Shown in pieces: positions 1 through 7,427 of a stretch of 53,583 nt of DNA (position 1 is its first letter; each line of letters begins with the position of its first letter). A program made the position numbers and the translations under genes. Under the pieces are notes generated by a model. That model had not been told where the DNA came from. It saw only the letters and a list, made by a program, of their open reading frames with translations, and made no database searches. This DNA comes from Leptospira sp. (GTDB lineage: Bacteria; Spirochaetota; Leptospiria; Leptospirales; Leptospiraceae), in assembly GCA_027533185.1 (NCBI GenBank), contig JAPZTS010000055.1:1-53583 (forward strand), given 5' to 3'.

Positions 1-1
1 A

Positions 2-625
2 TCCATATCAAAACCAGAAACAAGAAAATTAATAGATTCAATAATGCTAATTGGAGCATACAGTGATTTTTTAGATACTCTTCCTTTTGTTTTCTCAAAT
101 TATCATAGAGATAATTATGGAGTCTATGTTCTACTTTTCAATTTTATCGAAGCTATTGAACCAAAATTAGCAGGAGAGATAAAACTTTTAGCCTATGAAG
201 CTGCTTGTGACAATGCCTTACATAGAGCGGGAGAAAAGGCAATCGTACCTAAAATTTTAAAGGAAGTTTCTGAACCAGCCCGTACTTTTTTTTACCAAAT
301 CGATTCCAACGAAGATTTTCGAACAATTGTTGGAGAAAAAATTGCAAAGGCTGTGGGCAATCTACCTCACCAACTCTCTCCATACCACCAGTTAGAAACG
401 ATTGAATGCCCTGTTGTTTTATTGCATGGCGAAGATGACCCAGTTATCTCTCCCGAAGAATCAAAAAAACTCTCCATGCTTCTTTCCAAAAAACAAATTC
501 CCTTTTTGTATAGAACTTCCAGCGCAATCACACATGGAGACAATCTCCCCATCCATTCTCAAATTTTTGGAATTCCAGCTATTCTAGAGACTTTTGGAAC
601 ATTTATTCAGAACATGAAACCATAG
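2..625 (+). CDS. alpha/beta hydrolase, C-terminal part (5' end outside window)
   Basis: The reading frame is open from base 2, so the gene starts before the window; the ATG at 44 is probably internal. The visible C-terminal half has the block PVVLLHGEDDPVISPEES, which in alpha/beta hydrolases carries the acid residue of the triad, followed about 35 residues later by a THGDN segment that would supply the catalytic His. The nucleophile elbow (GxSxG) is not in the window, so substrate and exact family cannot be judged. The following gene begins 25-45 bases after its stop on the same strand, so the two may be co-transcribed. The fold is fairly sure; the function is not known. Confidence 0.7.
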   Translation, partial: SISKPETRKLIDSIMLIGAYSDFLDTLPFVFSNYHRDNYGVYVLLFNFIEAIEPKLAGEIKLLAYEAACDNALHRAGEKAIVPKILKEVSEPARTFFYQIDSNEDFRTIVGEKIAKAVGNLPHQLSPYHQLETIECPVVLLHGEDDPVISPEESKKLSMLLSKKQIPFLYRTSSAITHGDNLPIHSQIFGIPAILETFGTFIQNMKP

Positions 626-670
626 AATTTCTGGATTTCCCCAAGGGATTTGCCGATACTTGTCATAAGT

Positions 671-2152
671 ATGGAAACAAAGCAATCCCCGGAATTTAAC
701 CCTGATAAAGGACTCAAAATTATCATCTCCGAGGATCGACTCACAGCTACTTTGGTCGCAAAACCCATCTGGCTTACGGGCGGTGGCATGAGCAATATTT
801 TGATTTTAGAATCCTTGGATCTTTATGGAGTCCATCCAGATCGCATCCTTATGAAAGAAGTGGACTCTGCTGCATTAGAAATCGATAAAATACTAAAAAA
901 TCCTGAAGAGTTAAAAAAAGAACATACCTTTGTCGTTGGAAAAGGTATTCCCGCCAAACAAGGTGAAAGTGGTTGGATCAAGTTTTATTTTCCTCGTGCT
1001 ACGCGGGTTGTTTTAACAGAAGATGGTAGCGCGGATTTCCGCAATATAAATAAGTACGTTCATGTAAAGGAAGGGGAAAGATTAGCAACTCTTTTTGAAG
1101 GAGTTGCTGGTGAACAGGGAATTGATGTGAATGGAAACCCAGTGTACCCCAACCCCATCGAAAGACCCAGGCTAACTCTTGGAAAGAATGTTTTGCCAAA
1201 AACCGTAAATGATCCTGAAAAACCAGAAAGGCAACTGAAGGAATACTACGCTGGACTCAGTGGAGTTGTCTTTTCTACAGATACTTCTCTTTCTGTATCT
1301 CCCGAACTAAATATAGAATCAAATATAGGCCTCGGCACAGGAAATATAAATTTTGACGGTACGATTCGAGTCAAAGGAACCATCGAAGAAGGTTCTGTTG
1401 TAGTTTGTCACGGCTCACTTTACCTGGAAGGAAATGTTGAATCATCCGAAGTTACTGTTGGTGAAGACTTAGATGTAAAAGGTGGAGTCAAAGCAAAAGG
1501 TCAAGGTGTAATCAAAGTTAAAGGAGACTTGCGAGCCAAGTTTATTGAGAATGCAAATCTCGAAATAGACGGCGATTGTATCGTAGAAAACTTTATTTTA
1601 CAGAGCAACATCAAATGTTTAGGGAATATCATTCTTACAGGAGATTCATCTTCCATAATCAGTTCTGATATTCTTTCCTACCAAGGTATCACTGTTTCTT
1701 CTCTTGGCTCTTCTGCCCAGTTGGATACGGTTGTAGAAGTTGGGTTTCATTTTAAGAATGATAGACTCTTTAATGAAGGAAGTGCAAGGTTAGTGCAACT
1801 CGAAAAAGAATTAGAAGCCCTTGTCCCAGAAATACAAAAGATCAAAGAAGTAGTCCAAAGAACTCGAGGCAAACTCGATGATGCAAAAAAAGAAAAGTTC
1901 AAAGAAATCTTCGACGGATATCAAAAAAGGACAAAAACTGTGGAGCTTTTAAAAGCAAAAATCGAAGAACTAAAGGGAACTCGATTCAATCAGGATAATG
2001 TGAAAGTAGTTGTTAGAAACACTGCTCATCCGAATGCAACCATAAAGTATAAAAAACAAGTCGAAAAGATTTCAAAAGCACAAACTTCATTTGTTATGAA
2101 CTTTTTCCCGAATCAGGAAAAAGCAATGCTCACTGCGTTCAAAGGCAAATAG
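671..2152 (+). CDS. DUF342 / FapA-type polymer-forming protein
   Basis: The protein has the DUF342 (FapA family) layout. An N-terminal region of about 170 residues comes first. A central stretch follows, rich in short Gly/Val/Asp repeats (for example GTIRVKGTIEEGSVVVCHGSLY and DLDVKGGVKAKGQGVIKVKG blocks), typical of a right-handed beta-helix. The C-terminal coiled coil is rich in Lys and Glu (about residues 375-440). Family members are cytoplasmic and poorly characterised; links to signalling or cell-surface regulation have been proposed for some. The start is uncertain: a TTG at 650 gives seven more residues but lies only one base from AAGGGA at 643-648, while the ATG at 671 has no clear ribosome binding site. 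Family assignment is solid; role unknown. Confidence 0.75.
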   Translation: METKQSPEFNPDKGLKIIISEDRLTATLVAKPIWLTGGGMSNILILESLDLYGVHPDRILMKEVDSAALEIDKILKNPEELKKEHTFVVGKGIPAKQGESGWIKFYFPRATRVVLTEDGSADFRNINKYVHVKEGERLATLFEGVAGEQGIDVNGNPVYPNPIERPRLTLGKNVLPKTVNDPEKPERQLKEYYAGLSGVVFSTDTSLSVSPELNIESNIGLGTGNINFDGTIRVKGTIEEGSVVVCHGSLYLEGNVESSEVTVGEDLDVKGGVKAKGQGVIKVKGDLRAKFIENANLEIDGDCIVENFILQSNIKCLGNIILTGDSSSIISSDILSYQGITVSSLGSSAQLDTVVEVGFHFKNDRLFNEGSARLVQLEKELEALVPEIQKIKEVVQRTRGKLDDAKKEKFKEIFDGYQKRTKTVELLKAKIEELKGTRFNQDNVKVVVRNTAHPNATIKYKKQVEKISKAQTSFVMNFFPNQEKAMLTAFKGK

Positions 2153-2160
2153 TCACAGAG

Positions 2161-2670
2161 CTAAAGAATTAGTCCCAACTTTTTTAACTTAGGCGGAATC
2201 ACATAATTGCAATATGGATTTGCAGGATTTGTAGCAAAGTAGTTTTGGTGGTATGACTCCGCCTTATAAAACTTCGGCAGGGGAGAAATTTCAGTAACGA
2301 TCGGATCTGCAAACAATGGCTGGTGTTTCCGTTTCGATTCTGTAGCAATCTCTTTCTGAGTTTCATCGTGGTAGAATATTACCGAGCGATACTGCGTCCC
2401 TATATCATTTCCTTGGCGGTTCAGTGTAGTGGGATCATGAGCCAACCAAAAGACATCTAAGATTTTTGCAAAATTAGTAATTTCAGGATCATACTCAATT
2501 TGGATCACTTCGGCATGTCCTGTACTACCAGTACAGATGTCTTTGTAGGTCGGATTTTCTGTTTTTCCTCCCGCATAACCAGAAACAACCGAAATTACTC
2601 CTGGTATACGCAAATAAACTGCTTCAGTGCACCAAAAACATCCACCACCTAAAGTTGCCAACTCACTCAT
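2161..2670 (-). CDS. msrA: peptide methionine sulfoxide reductase MsrA
   Basis: This is the cytoplasmic enzyme that reduces methionine-S-sulfoxide in proteins back to methionine, using thioredoxin. The N-terminus carries the family signature GGGCFWCTEAVY with the catalytic Cys at residue 11, and the GTGHAEVI-like segment (here STGHAEVIQIEYDP) follows. At 169 residues it is the usual length for a stand-alone MsrA without an MsrB fusion. Its ATG overlaps the stop of mtnA by 4 nt (ATGA), so the pair is almost certainly co-transcribed and translationally coupled. That places methionine repair next to methionine salvage. Identification is very secure. Confidence 0.95.
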   Translation of the reverse strand: MSELATLGGGCFWCTEAVYLRIPGVISVVSGYAGGKTENPTYKDICTGSTGHAEVIQIEYDPEITNFAKILDVFWLAHDPTTLNRQGNDIGTQYRSVIFYHDETQKEIATESKRKHQPLFADPIVTEISPLPKFYKAESYHQNYFATNPANPYCNYVIPPKLKKLGLIL

Positions 2671-3740
2671 ATAGAATTTAGACGATCGGAAATTTCATTT
2701 GGAGCAAATGAACCAAATTCTGTTACAAAACTTGTGATAAGATGAAACTTCGTAACATCAAAAGATGGGTTTAACGCGCGAGCTCCTTTCGGTGCAGTTT
2801 TTCCTTCTGGAATTAAAAAATTTCCAGTTCTGTCTTTTAAAAAATCATAGAGAAGCACTTCTTCTTCCCTTCTCATTTCGATAGGGATATCCTTTCCTGT
2901 AGATAGGTTGAGATCAAAGCTATCTTTAGTAGCACAAACGTAAAAAGGAACAGAATGTGCTTTGGCTGCAAGTGCAAGATTGTATGTTCCGATCTTATTG
3001 GCTGTGTCTCCATTTTTTGCTACCCGGTCACAACCAACTAACACTGCATCGATTTTTTTTGTATCCATGAGCCAACCAGACATTCCATCGGTTATTATAT
3101 AACACTCGATTCCCTCTTCCATCATTTCGAAAGCCGTAAGTCTGGAGCCTTGCAAAAAGGGTCGAGTCTCATCCGCATAAACAACAACCTTTTTACCCAT
3201 ATCACGGAGAGAACGAATAACACCTAATGCTGTCCCATGGCCTGCTGTCGCGAGAGCACCAGTATTACAATGAGTGATAATATGAAATTCGGATTGGTTT
3301 GCATCAAAGAGTTTAGCCCCGTAATTCCCAAGACTTAAGTTGGATTTGAAGTCATTCTCCAACATCTCTAAAGCATAGGTTTCCCAAATTTCTGTAAGTC
3401 TTTCGTAACTTTTTGCACCTTCGGCTCTTCGTTTTGCCTCCTCTAAAGCAAAACTTAAATTCACGGCAGTCGGTCTAGATTGAAACATTTGTTCTATCGC
3501 AGATTCGACGATCCTCCTGTCCAAGTCCCCGGACTTTGATTTGGAGAATAGAACCAACCCGAACATTCCGGTGATTGCAATTGCAGGTGCTCCCCTAACA
3601 GCCATATCGCGTATAGCAGAAATTGTTTCATCTATCGTTTTTATTTTTAAATATTCCTTTTTTGCTGGTAGAAGCCTTTGGTCGAGAAGCTCCATTTGAT
3701 CAGAATTCCAAAGAATAGGGCGCAAGGTAGATTGGGTCAT
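2667..3740 (-). CDS. mtnA: S-methyl-5-thioribose-1-phosphate isomerase MtnA
   Basis: MtnA converts methylthioribose-1-phosphate to methylthioribulose-1-phosphate in the methionine salvage pathway. The 357-residue product has the family landmarks VRGAPAIAITG near the N-terminus, THCNTGALAT with the catalytic Cys, and GCDRVAKNGDTANKIGT with the catalytic Asp. The open frame extends upstream to 3845, but those extra residues are hydrophobic and unlike the family, and they run through the phasin promoter, so the ATG at 3740 (MTQSTLRPI) is preferred. No strong ribosome binding site is visible. It is coupled to msrA downstream by a 4-nt overlap. Other salvage genes (mtnC at 30545, metK at 40616) lie elsewhere in the window. 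Confidence 0.93.
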   Translation of the reverse strand: MTQSTLRPILWNSDQMELLDQRLLPAKKEYLKIKTIDETISAIRDMAVRGAPAIAITGMFGLVLFSKSKSGDLDRRIVESAIEQMFQSRPTAVNLSFALEEAKRRAEGAKSYERLTEIWETYALEMLENDFKSNLSLGNYGAKLFDANQSEFHIITHCNTGALATAGHGTALGVIRSLRDMGKKVVVYADETRPFLQGSRLTAFEMMEEGIECYIITDGMSGWLMDTKKIDAVLVGCDRVAKNGDTANKIGTYNLALAAKAHSVPFYVCATKDSFDLNLSTGKDIPIEMRREEEVLLYDFLKDRTGNFLIPEGKTAPKGARALNPSFDVTKFHLITSFVTEFGSFAPNEISDRLNSI

Positions 3741-3797
3741 ATTGCAGAGTTTTTTCTGACACTCGAAAAAAAAGTGAAAAAAAGATAAAAAAAGCAT

Positions 3798-3845
3798 TTG
3801 ACAAACAATGTTGCATCGCACAAAAAGGAGTTGTGCATTGCACAA
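3798..3845 (+). promoter_or_regulatory. phasin promoter region with two operator-like palindromes
   Basis: A consensus -35 hexamer TTGACA lies at 3798-3803; no good -10 is seen at the usual distance. Downstream is a perfect inverted repeat, TTGTGCA-T-TGCACAA, at 3831-3845. A second copy at 3809-3823 (TGTTGCATCGCACAA) matches it at 12 of 15 positions. The copies are 22 bases apart, about two helical turns, and sit between the -35 and the ribosome binding site of the phasin-like gene. This fits an operator pair for a dimeric regulator. A PhaR-type PHB-responsive repressor is one candidate, by analogy with TGC-rich operators at phasin genes in other bacteria. Confidence 0.6.
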
Positions 3846-3870
3846 ATTTCAACCGAAAAGGGAAACGAAA

Positions 3871-4137
3871 ATGGAACAACAAGTAAAAGACGGACTTAAC
3901 TTTATCCTTGGAGCAGTAACTACTGTAAAAGCAGAAGCAGAAAAAGCGATCTCTTCTATCAGCACTGAATTCCAAACTCTTGCAGCAAAAGGTGCAAAAG
4001 ACCAAAGCGAAGTTTCTGTAAATCTTAGAAAATACCTCCAAGAGGGAATTGCTCAGATTGATACACTTGTAGGAAAAGCAAACTCTGCTGTTTCCGAAGT
4101 AAAAGAAAAAGTAGCAGCAGCTACAACAAAAGCTTAA
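3871..4137 (+). CDS. phasin-like protein
   Basis: This small protein of 88 residues (MEQQVKDGLNFILGAVTT...) is predicted to be almost entirely amphipathic helix, rich in Ala, Val, Lys and Glu. It matches my memory of the short phasin-like proteins annotated in Leptospira. Phasins coat polyhydroxyalkanoate granules, but no PHA synthase is visible here, so granule binding is inferred only from resemblance. The start at 3871 is supported by AAAGGGAA at 3857-3864 with good spacing; the longer open frame from 3808 runs through the promoter and is rejected. The gene is transcribed away from mtnA and converges on the Cys-cluster gene, overlapping its 3' end by 17 nt. Confidence 0.75.
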   Translation: MEQQVKDGLNFILGAVTTVKAEAEKAISSISTEFQTLAAKGAKDQSEVSVNLRKYLQEGIAQIDTLVGKANSAVSEVKEKVAAATTKA

Positions 4138-4861
4138 TAACCGAAGAATCCCCCGGGCCGTTTCTGTCCGGGGATTTTTCTTTCCAACCTAACTCACTTA
4201 ATCCGAGCTCATGCTTAAGATAATCCTCGCAAGACTTTAAGTCTGAAAAATTCTCAAAGTTGATTTCAAATGAAGTAAAATTCTTTTCGGAAATCGTTTC
4301 TTTCCTAAGTTTATATAGATCTTTCAGAAACTCTCGATAGATTCCAAACATTTCTTTTTGTTCGATCTTCTTATGATAGAAGTATTTCTCTATGGCCGTT
4401 GCAAAGATATGGTCACTGGCAATAAGACTATAGGTAGTAGAAGAATCAGATACTTCGAGGAATAAATCTTCCCATTCTTTCGAGATTTCGCTCTCTTTGT
4501 TTTTACAATCGTATGTTTGGCAAATAGAAGTTCCATAAAAAGAAAAATTTTGACTTTTCGGATCTTTCGTAAAGATCGGGTGGATCATACATCCAATTTT
4601 TTTGTCGGATTCATCCACATACCCCAGAAATGGACAATTGTAAGTACTATCATCTTTTTTTGGGTAAATGCTCTCTGTTTCTTCTCTACTTTTGCGATAT
4701 ATAGGAAAACTATGTCGAACTTCAAAGTTTACTGTAGATTTGAACTGCTCTGTTCTTTCTTTTAGAATTTCTTTATATTCAGGAATAGAAACTTTGAGAT
4801 TGAAAAGACCACAACAAGCCCCGCAAGATACACCGCCATTTTCAGGATGGCAGAGGCTCAA
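4121..4861 (-). CDS. YkgJ-like cysteine-cluster (Fe/Zn-chelating) protein
   Basis: The 246-residue protein starts with a Cys cluster, C4 then CGACC at residues 13-17, the pattern of the YkgJ/PF03692 family of putative Fe/Zn-binding proteins. Further paired Cys occur mid-protein (NCPFLGYVD..., GCMIHP, CQTYDC), which would complete a metal site. The C-terminal half is helical and charged, without a recognised domain. No signal peptide is seen. Its ATG overlaps the stop of the CHAT gene by 4 nt, so it is the last gene of the sigma/CHAT operon and probably acts with it. Its last codons contain the terminator of the opposing phasin-like gene. Metal binding is inferred; biochemical activity is unknown. 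Confidence 0.7.
   Translation of the reverse strand: MSLCHPENGGVSCGACCGLFNLKVSIPEYKEILKERTEQFKSTVNFEVRHSFPIYRKSREETESIYPKKDDSTYNCPFLGYVDESDKKIGCMIHPIFTKDPKSQNFSFYGTSICQTYDCKNKESEISKEWEDLFLEVSDSSTTYSLIASDHIFATAIEKYFYHKKIEQKEMFGIYREFLKDLYKLRKETISEKNFTSFEINFENFSDLKSCEDYLKHELGLSELGWKEKSPDRNGPGDSSVIKLLL
4147..4180 (+). terminator. intrinsic terminator of the phasin-like gene
   Basis: AATCCCC (4147-4153) pairs with GGGGATT (4170-4176), extended by two GC pairs past a bulged C. The stem is followed by a T-rich run at 4175-4183. It lies just after the phasin-like stop codon but within the last codons of the convergent gene on the minus strand. Confidence 0.8.
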
Positions 4862-6675
4862 TTTTTAGGAACCTCTGCAGAAAAAGGATGAAGCCCACTG
4901 AATACAAGCTCCCATTCGCCTGACTCTCTTTTCTCTTTAAAATATGTTAGAAAGGGGATTACTTTTTTTTTCTTATCATGAATCAACACTAAGTTTCCTT
5001 TTTGGGAAGATAGACTTTCATGCAATCTGTCTTTACTTCCGCCCGATGTATTATAGAAGAAACTTGGCTTAAGTCCTTTAAAGTAAAAATGTGGGGTTGA
5101 TGTATCAGAAACTAAAACAATACTCAATCGGTCTAATTCAGAAAATTCCACTAGGAGATTCTCGATAAAAAATTGAAGAATAATTTGTTGAGATTCCATC
5201 TCCTCAGGATCAGGTATTTTTGATTCCCATCTTTCCATCCAAGAGACGATTTTAAAAATTGTTTCTTTTTGATTTTGAAGAATTGTTAACGTCGATTCGA
5301 AGAGACTCGTGATCTTAAGTTTTTGAAAATCCCAAAGACAACTGTAAACCAATTCCCACCATTTGCGAATATTCAATGCATCATCAGGATTATTCGGAAT
5401 CGATTTGCTCATGGCATGAGCATTATGATCACTAAAAATAACCATTCCAACAACTTGAGAAATTGCCTCAAATAACCTGATTAGATACACAATCGACTTC
5501 CAACTAACCGTATCTATCTTTTGATTGTTCAAAAAAGTTTTATATGCAACTGATATGGGCGTTGGGTACAACTCTAAAATTGTTGAAGGATTTATAACCT
5601 TATTCACTGGCAGGATGTTTTTTTCCTGAGATACAAAGGAGAAATCAGGATTCCCATACAAAGAGTAATTTGCCCAGGTGAGATCATTCGAAAGGTAGTT
5701 TCTTCGGGCGAATTCTTTTGCCAAAAATAGAGACTCACCCACTGACTTATCTGAAAACAAATAAGAGTAAAACCGGACTGTAAAATCAATCGTTCGCTCG
5801 TTATCTAAAATCTCCCAATTTGTGCCAATAAAAGTTTTTATCCCAGCTGTAAGAAATGCTCCAGCGTATTGATTCAAAACACTTGTGTTTAATTTTTTAG
5901 ATGAAGATTTTACCGACATACATGAGTTAGAAAATACCAACTCTGTAGCTATTCCTGTAGATTTTATTTCTCTAGCTTTTAAAACTTTTCCATCAGAAAG
6001 TAACCATCCATTTTCTAATGGATCATCCGAAAAATGTAGATGCCCGGAATAGTGAATGATGTCTTTATCTTTAACAAGAGAAAGTAACTTAAGTTTGGTG
6101 ACTTGCTTACCACCAATAAATTCTAGCTCCAATTGCTGCGACGGCACTTTTTGGCTGAGTATGGAAAATAATATCTCGCCCTCTTTTTGTGCATGCTCTA
6201 GATCTTCCGTCGGGTCGGCTATGATCAGCATCTTAAGTTTTCGATTATTCCTATCGGAGGATTTGTGTAAACCTCCGCGGATAGTCTTTCCAATTCGAAA
6301 ACGATCAGACAAAAACGAATTCCCATCATGGAGGAGTTCCCAAGGTATAAGGGCTAAGATAGGATCGATATTGAAGTGGATGCTCTGTTTTGTTGTATTT
6401 TTTAACTTCTCTATGATGGATAGAGGGAAAAATTGTTGGTAAAACGTCTCACCGAGAACTTTCAAGTCTTGTAAAAGATCTGCATTTAAGATAGCTTTTT
6501 GGTTTCCCAAAATTGCTTGAGAAACGTGGACCAGACGTTCCACTTCTGCAAGGTATTCTAAAATTAAATCCTCATCAATCGTGGACTGGATATGAGACTC
6601 TTCAACAGGAAGATTGTTCTCCAAAACGTTGAAGATATTTACGTTTCCAACCCGATCAATGATAAGGGAGAGCAT
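4858..6675 (-). CDS. CHAT-domain (caspase-like) protease
   Basis: A CHAT domain, the clan CD cysteine-protease fold related to caspases, occupies roughly residues 100-340. Visible hallmarks are IPWELLHDG, HYSGHLHF with candidate catalytic His212, FSNSCMS with candidate nucleophile Cys252, and GAFLTAGIKTFIGTNWEI further on. The 40-residue His-Cys spacing is normal for the fold. The roughly 110 N-terminal residues carry no recognisable TPRs. The C-terminal 250 residues are unassigned. No signal peptide or membrane segment, so it should act in the cytoplasm. It lies 12 nt after the unknown gene and overlaps the Cys-cluster gene by 4 nt. Oddly, the GGGAGG ribosome binding site abuts the ATG directly, so the start is imperfect or initiation weak. 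Target unknown; the neighbouring product is the prime suspect. Confidence 0.85.
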   Translation of the reverse strand: MLSLIIDRVGNVNIFNVLENNLPVEESHIQSTIDEDLILEYLAEVERLVHVSQAILGNQKAILNADLLQDLKVLGETFYQQFFPLSIIEKLKNTTKQSIHFNIDPILALIPWELLHDGNSFLSDRFRIGKTIRGGLHKSSDRNNRKLKMLIIADPTEDLEHAQKEGEILFSILSQKVPSQQLELEFIGGKQVTKLKLLSLVKDKDIIHYSGHLHFSDDPLENGWLLSDGKVLKAREIKSTGIATELVFSNSCMSVKSSSKKLNTSVLNQYAGAFLTAGIKTFIGTNWEILDNERTIDFTVRFYSYLFSDKSVGESLFLAKEFARRNYLSNDLTWANYSLYGNPDFSFVSQEKNILPVNKVINPSTILELYPTPISVAYKTFLNNQKIDTVSWKSIVYLIRLFEAISQVVGMVIFSDHNAHAMSKSIPNNPDDALNIRKWWELVYSCLWDFQKLKITSLFESTLTILQNQKETIFKIVSWMERWESKIPDPEEMESQQIILQFFIENLLVEFSELDRLSIVLVSDTSTPHFYFKGLKPSFFYNTSGGSKDRLHESLSSQKGNLVLIHDKKKKVIPFLTYFKEKRESGEWELVFSGLHPFSAEVPKN

Positions 6676-6687
6676 CCTCCCGAAAGG

Positions 6688-7392
6688 TTACCCAACTAAA
6701 ATGGATAAGTCAAATGATTTTGAAATGCCGTTTCCTATAAATTCTATTGTATAATTGCCTGGAGCAAGTCCCGAGAAACTGGCTGATCCATCTTGGTTGA
6801 TCTTTCCTGTCAGGATGAACCTGCCTTCTCGCCTAAGATTGACTTGTTGAAACGTAGGTTCAGCCTCTGCTTTCACAGAAAGATAGACTTCGTTTTTATT
6901 TTCTTTCACAATCTGGTAGCAGAATTTTTGGTCTTCCGCAGTTGTTTCTTCGAAGATTACCGAATTTCTGACATCATCTGGTGCATCCGTCGATGTCGAC
7001 CTGACTGCAAGGGGCAACTGAGAAGTTTCTGAGATCGAGAGATTTTTTAAAAGTGATCCTACTAGACGAATTCCTTTTTCCGTGAGGAGTAGGATGAGGT
7101 TGTCTTCTTTTTCTGGTCGAGAAAGATTGTTCTTTGTATACTCTCGCAGATAGGCAGGCAAAGGAAGGGGGCTTTGGTTCAGAGAGGTCTCTGCCTTACG
7201 GATGTCCAAGGCTTCAGAATCTGCCTCGGGTCCATTCTCTCGTAGGATCGTAAAAAAGGTTTCTTCCCATTCTAAAAATGCATCCAAAACTCCAGGTTCT
7301 TCCGCTAGATGAGATTCGTCAGGAAAGACTCCATCTAAAAACAGTTGCTTTGCTAGTTCTTTGGCTTTTGCTGTTTGGTTCGGAGATTTCAT
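6688..7392 (-). CDS. unknown protein between sigma factor and CHAT protease (candidate anti-sigma/substrate)
   Basis: I do not recognise a family for this 234-residue protein. The N-terminal part is helical and acidic (about residues 1-80). A linker rich in Ser/Thr and Asp/Glu follows (about 120-160). The C-terminal part ends in a small beta-sandwich pattern, with GKINQDGSASFSGLAPGNYTIEF resembling carboxypeptidase-regulatory-like or Ig-like repeats. No signal peptide or transmembrane helix is visible. It starts behind a good AGGAAGGG site, 35 nt after the sigma gene, and ends 12 nt before the CHAT gene. Position suggests a regulator binding the sigma factor and possibly cleaved by the CHAT protease; this is inference only. 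Confidence 0.65.
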   Translation of the reverse strand: MKSPNQTAKAKELAKQLFLDGVFPDESHLAEEPGVLDAFLEWEETFFTILRENGPEADSEALDIRKAETSLNQSPLPLPAYLREYTKNNLSRPEKEDNLILLLTEKGIRLVGSLLKNLSISETSQLPLAVRSTSTDAPDDVRNSVIFEETTAEDQKFCYQIVKENKNEVYLSVKAEAEPTFQQVNLRREGRFILTGKINQDGSASFSGLAPGNYTIEFIGNGISKSFDLSILVG

Positions 7393-7427
7393 AGGCTACC
7401 CTTCCTAAACATAGGAGACGAAAAAAA

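Noticed and set aside
3741..3845. N-terminal extension of mtnA to 3845
   Set aside because: The extra 35 residues are hydrophobic and unlike MtnA, and would run through the phasin promoter and operators.
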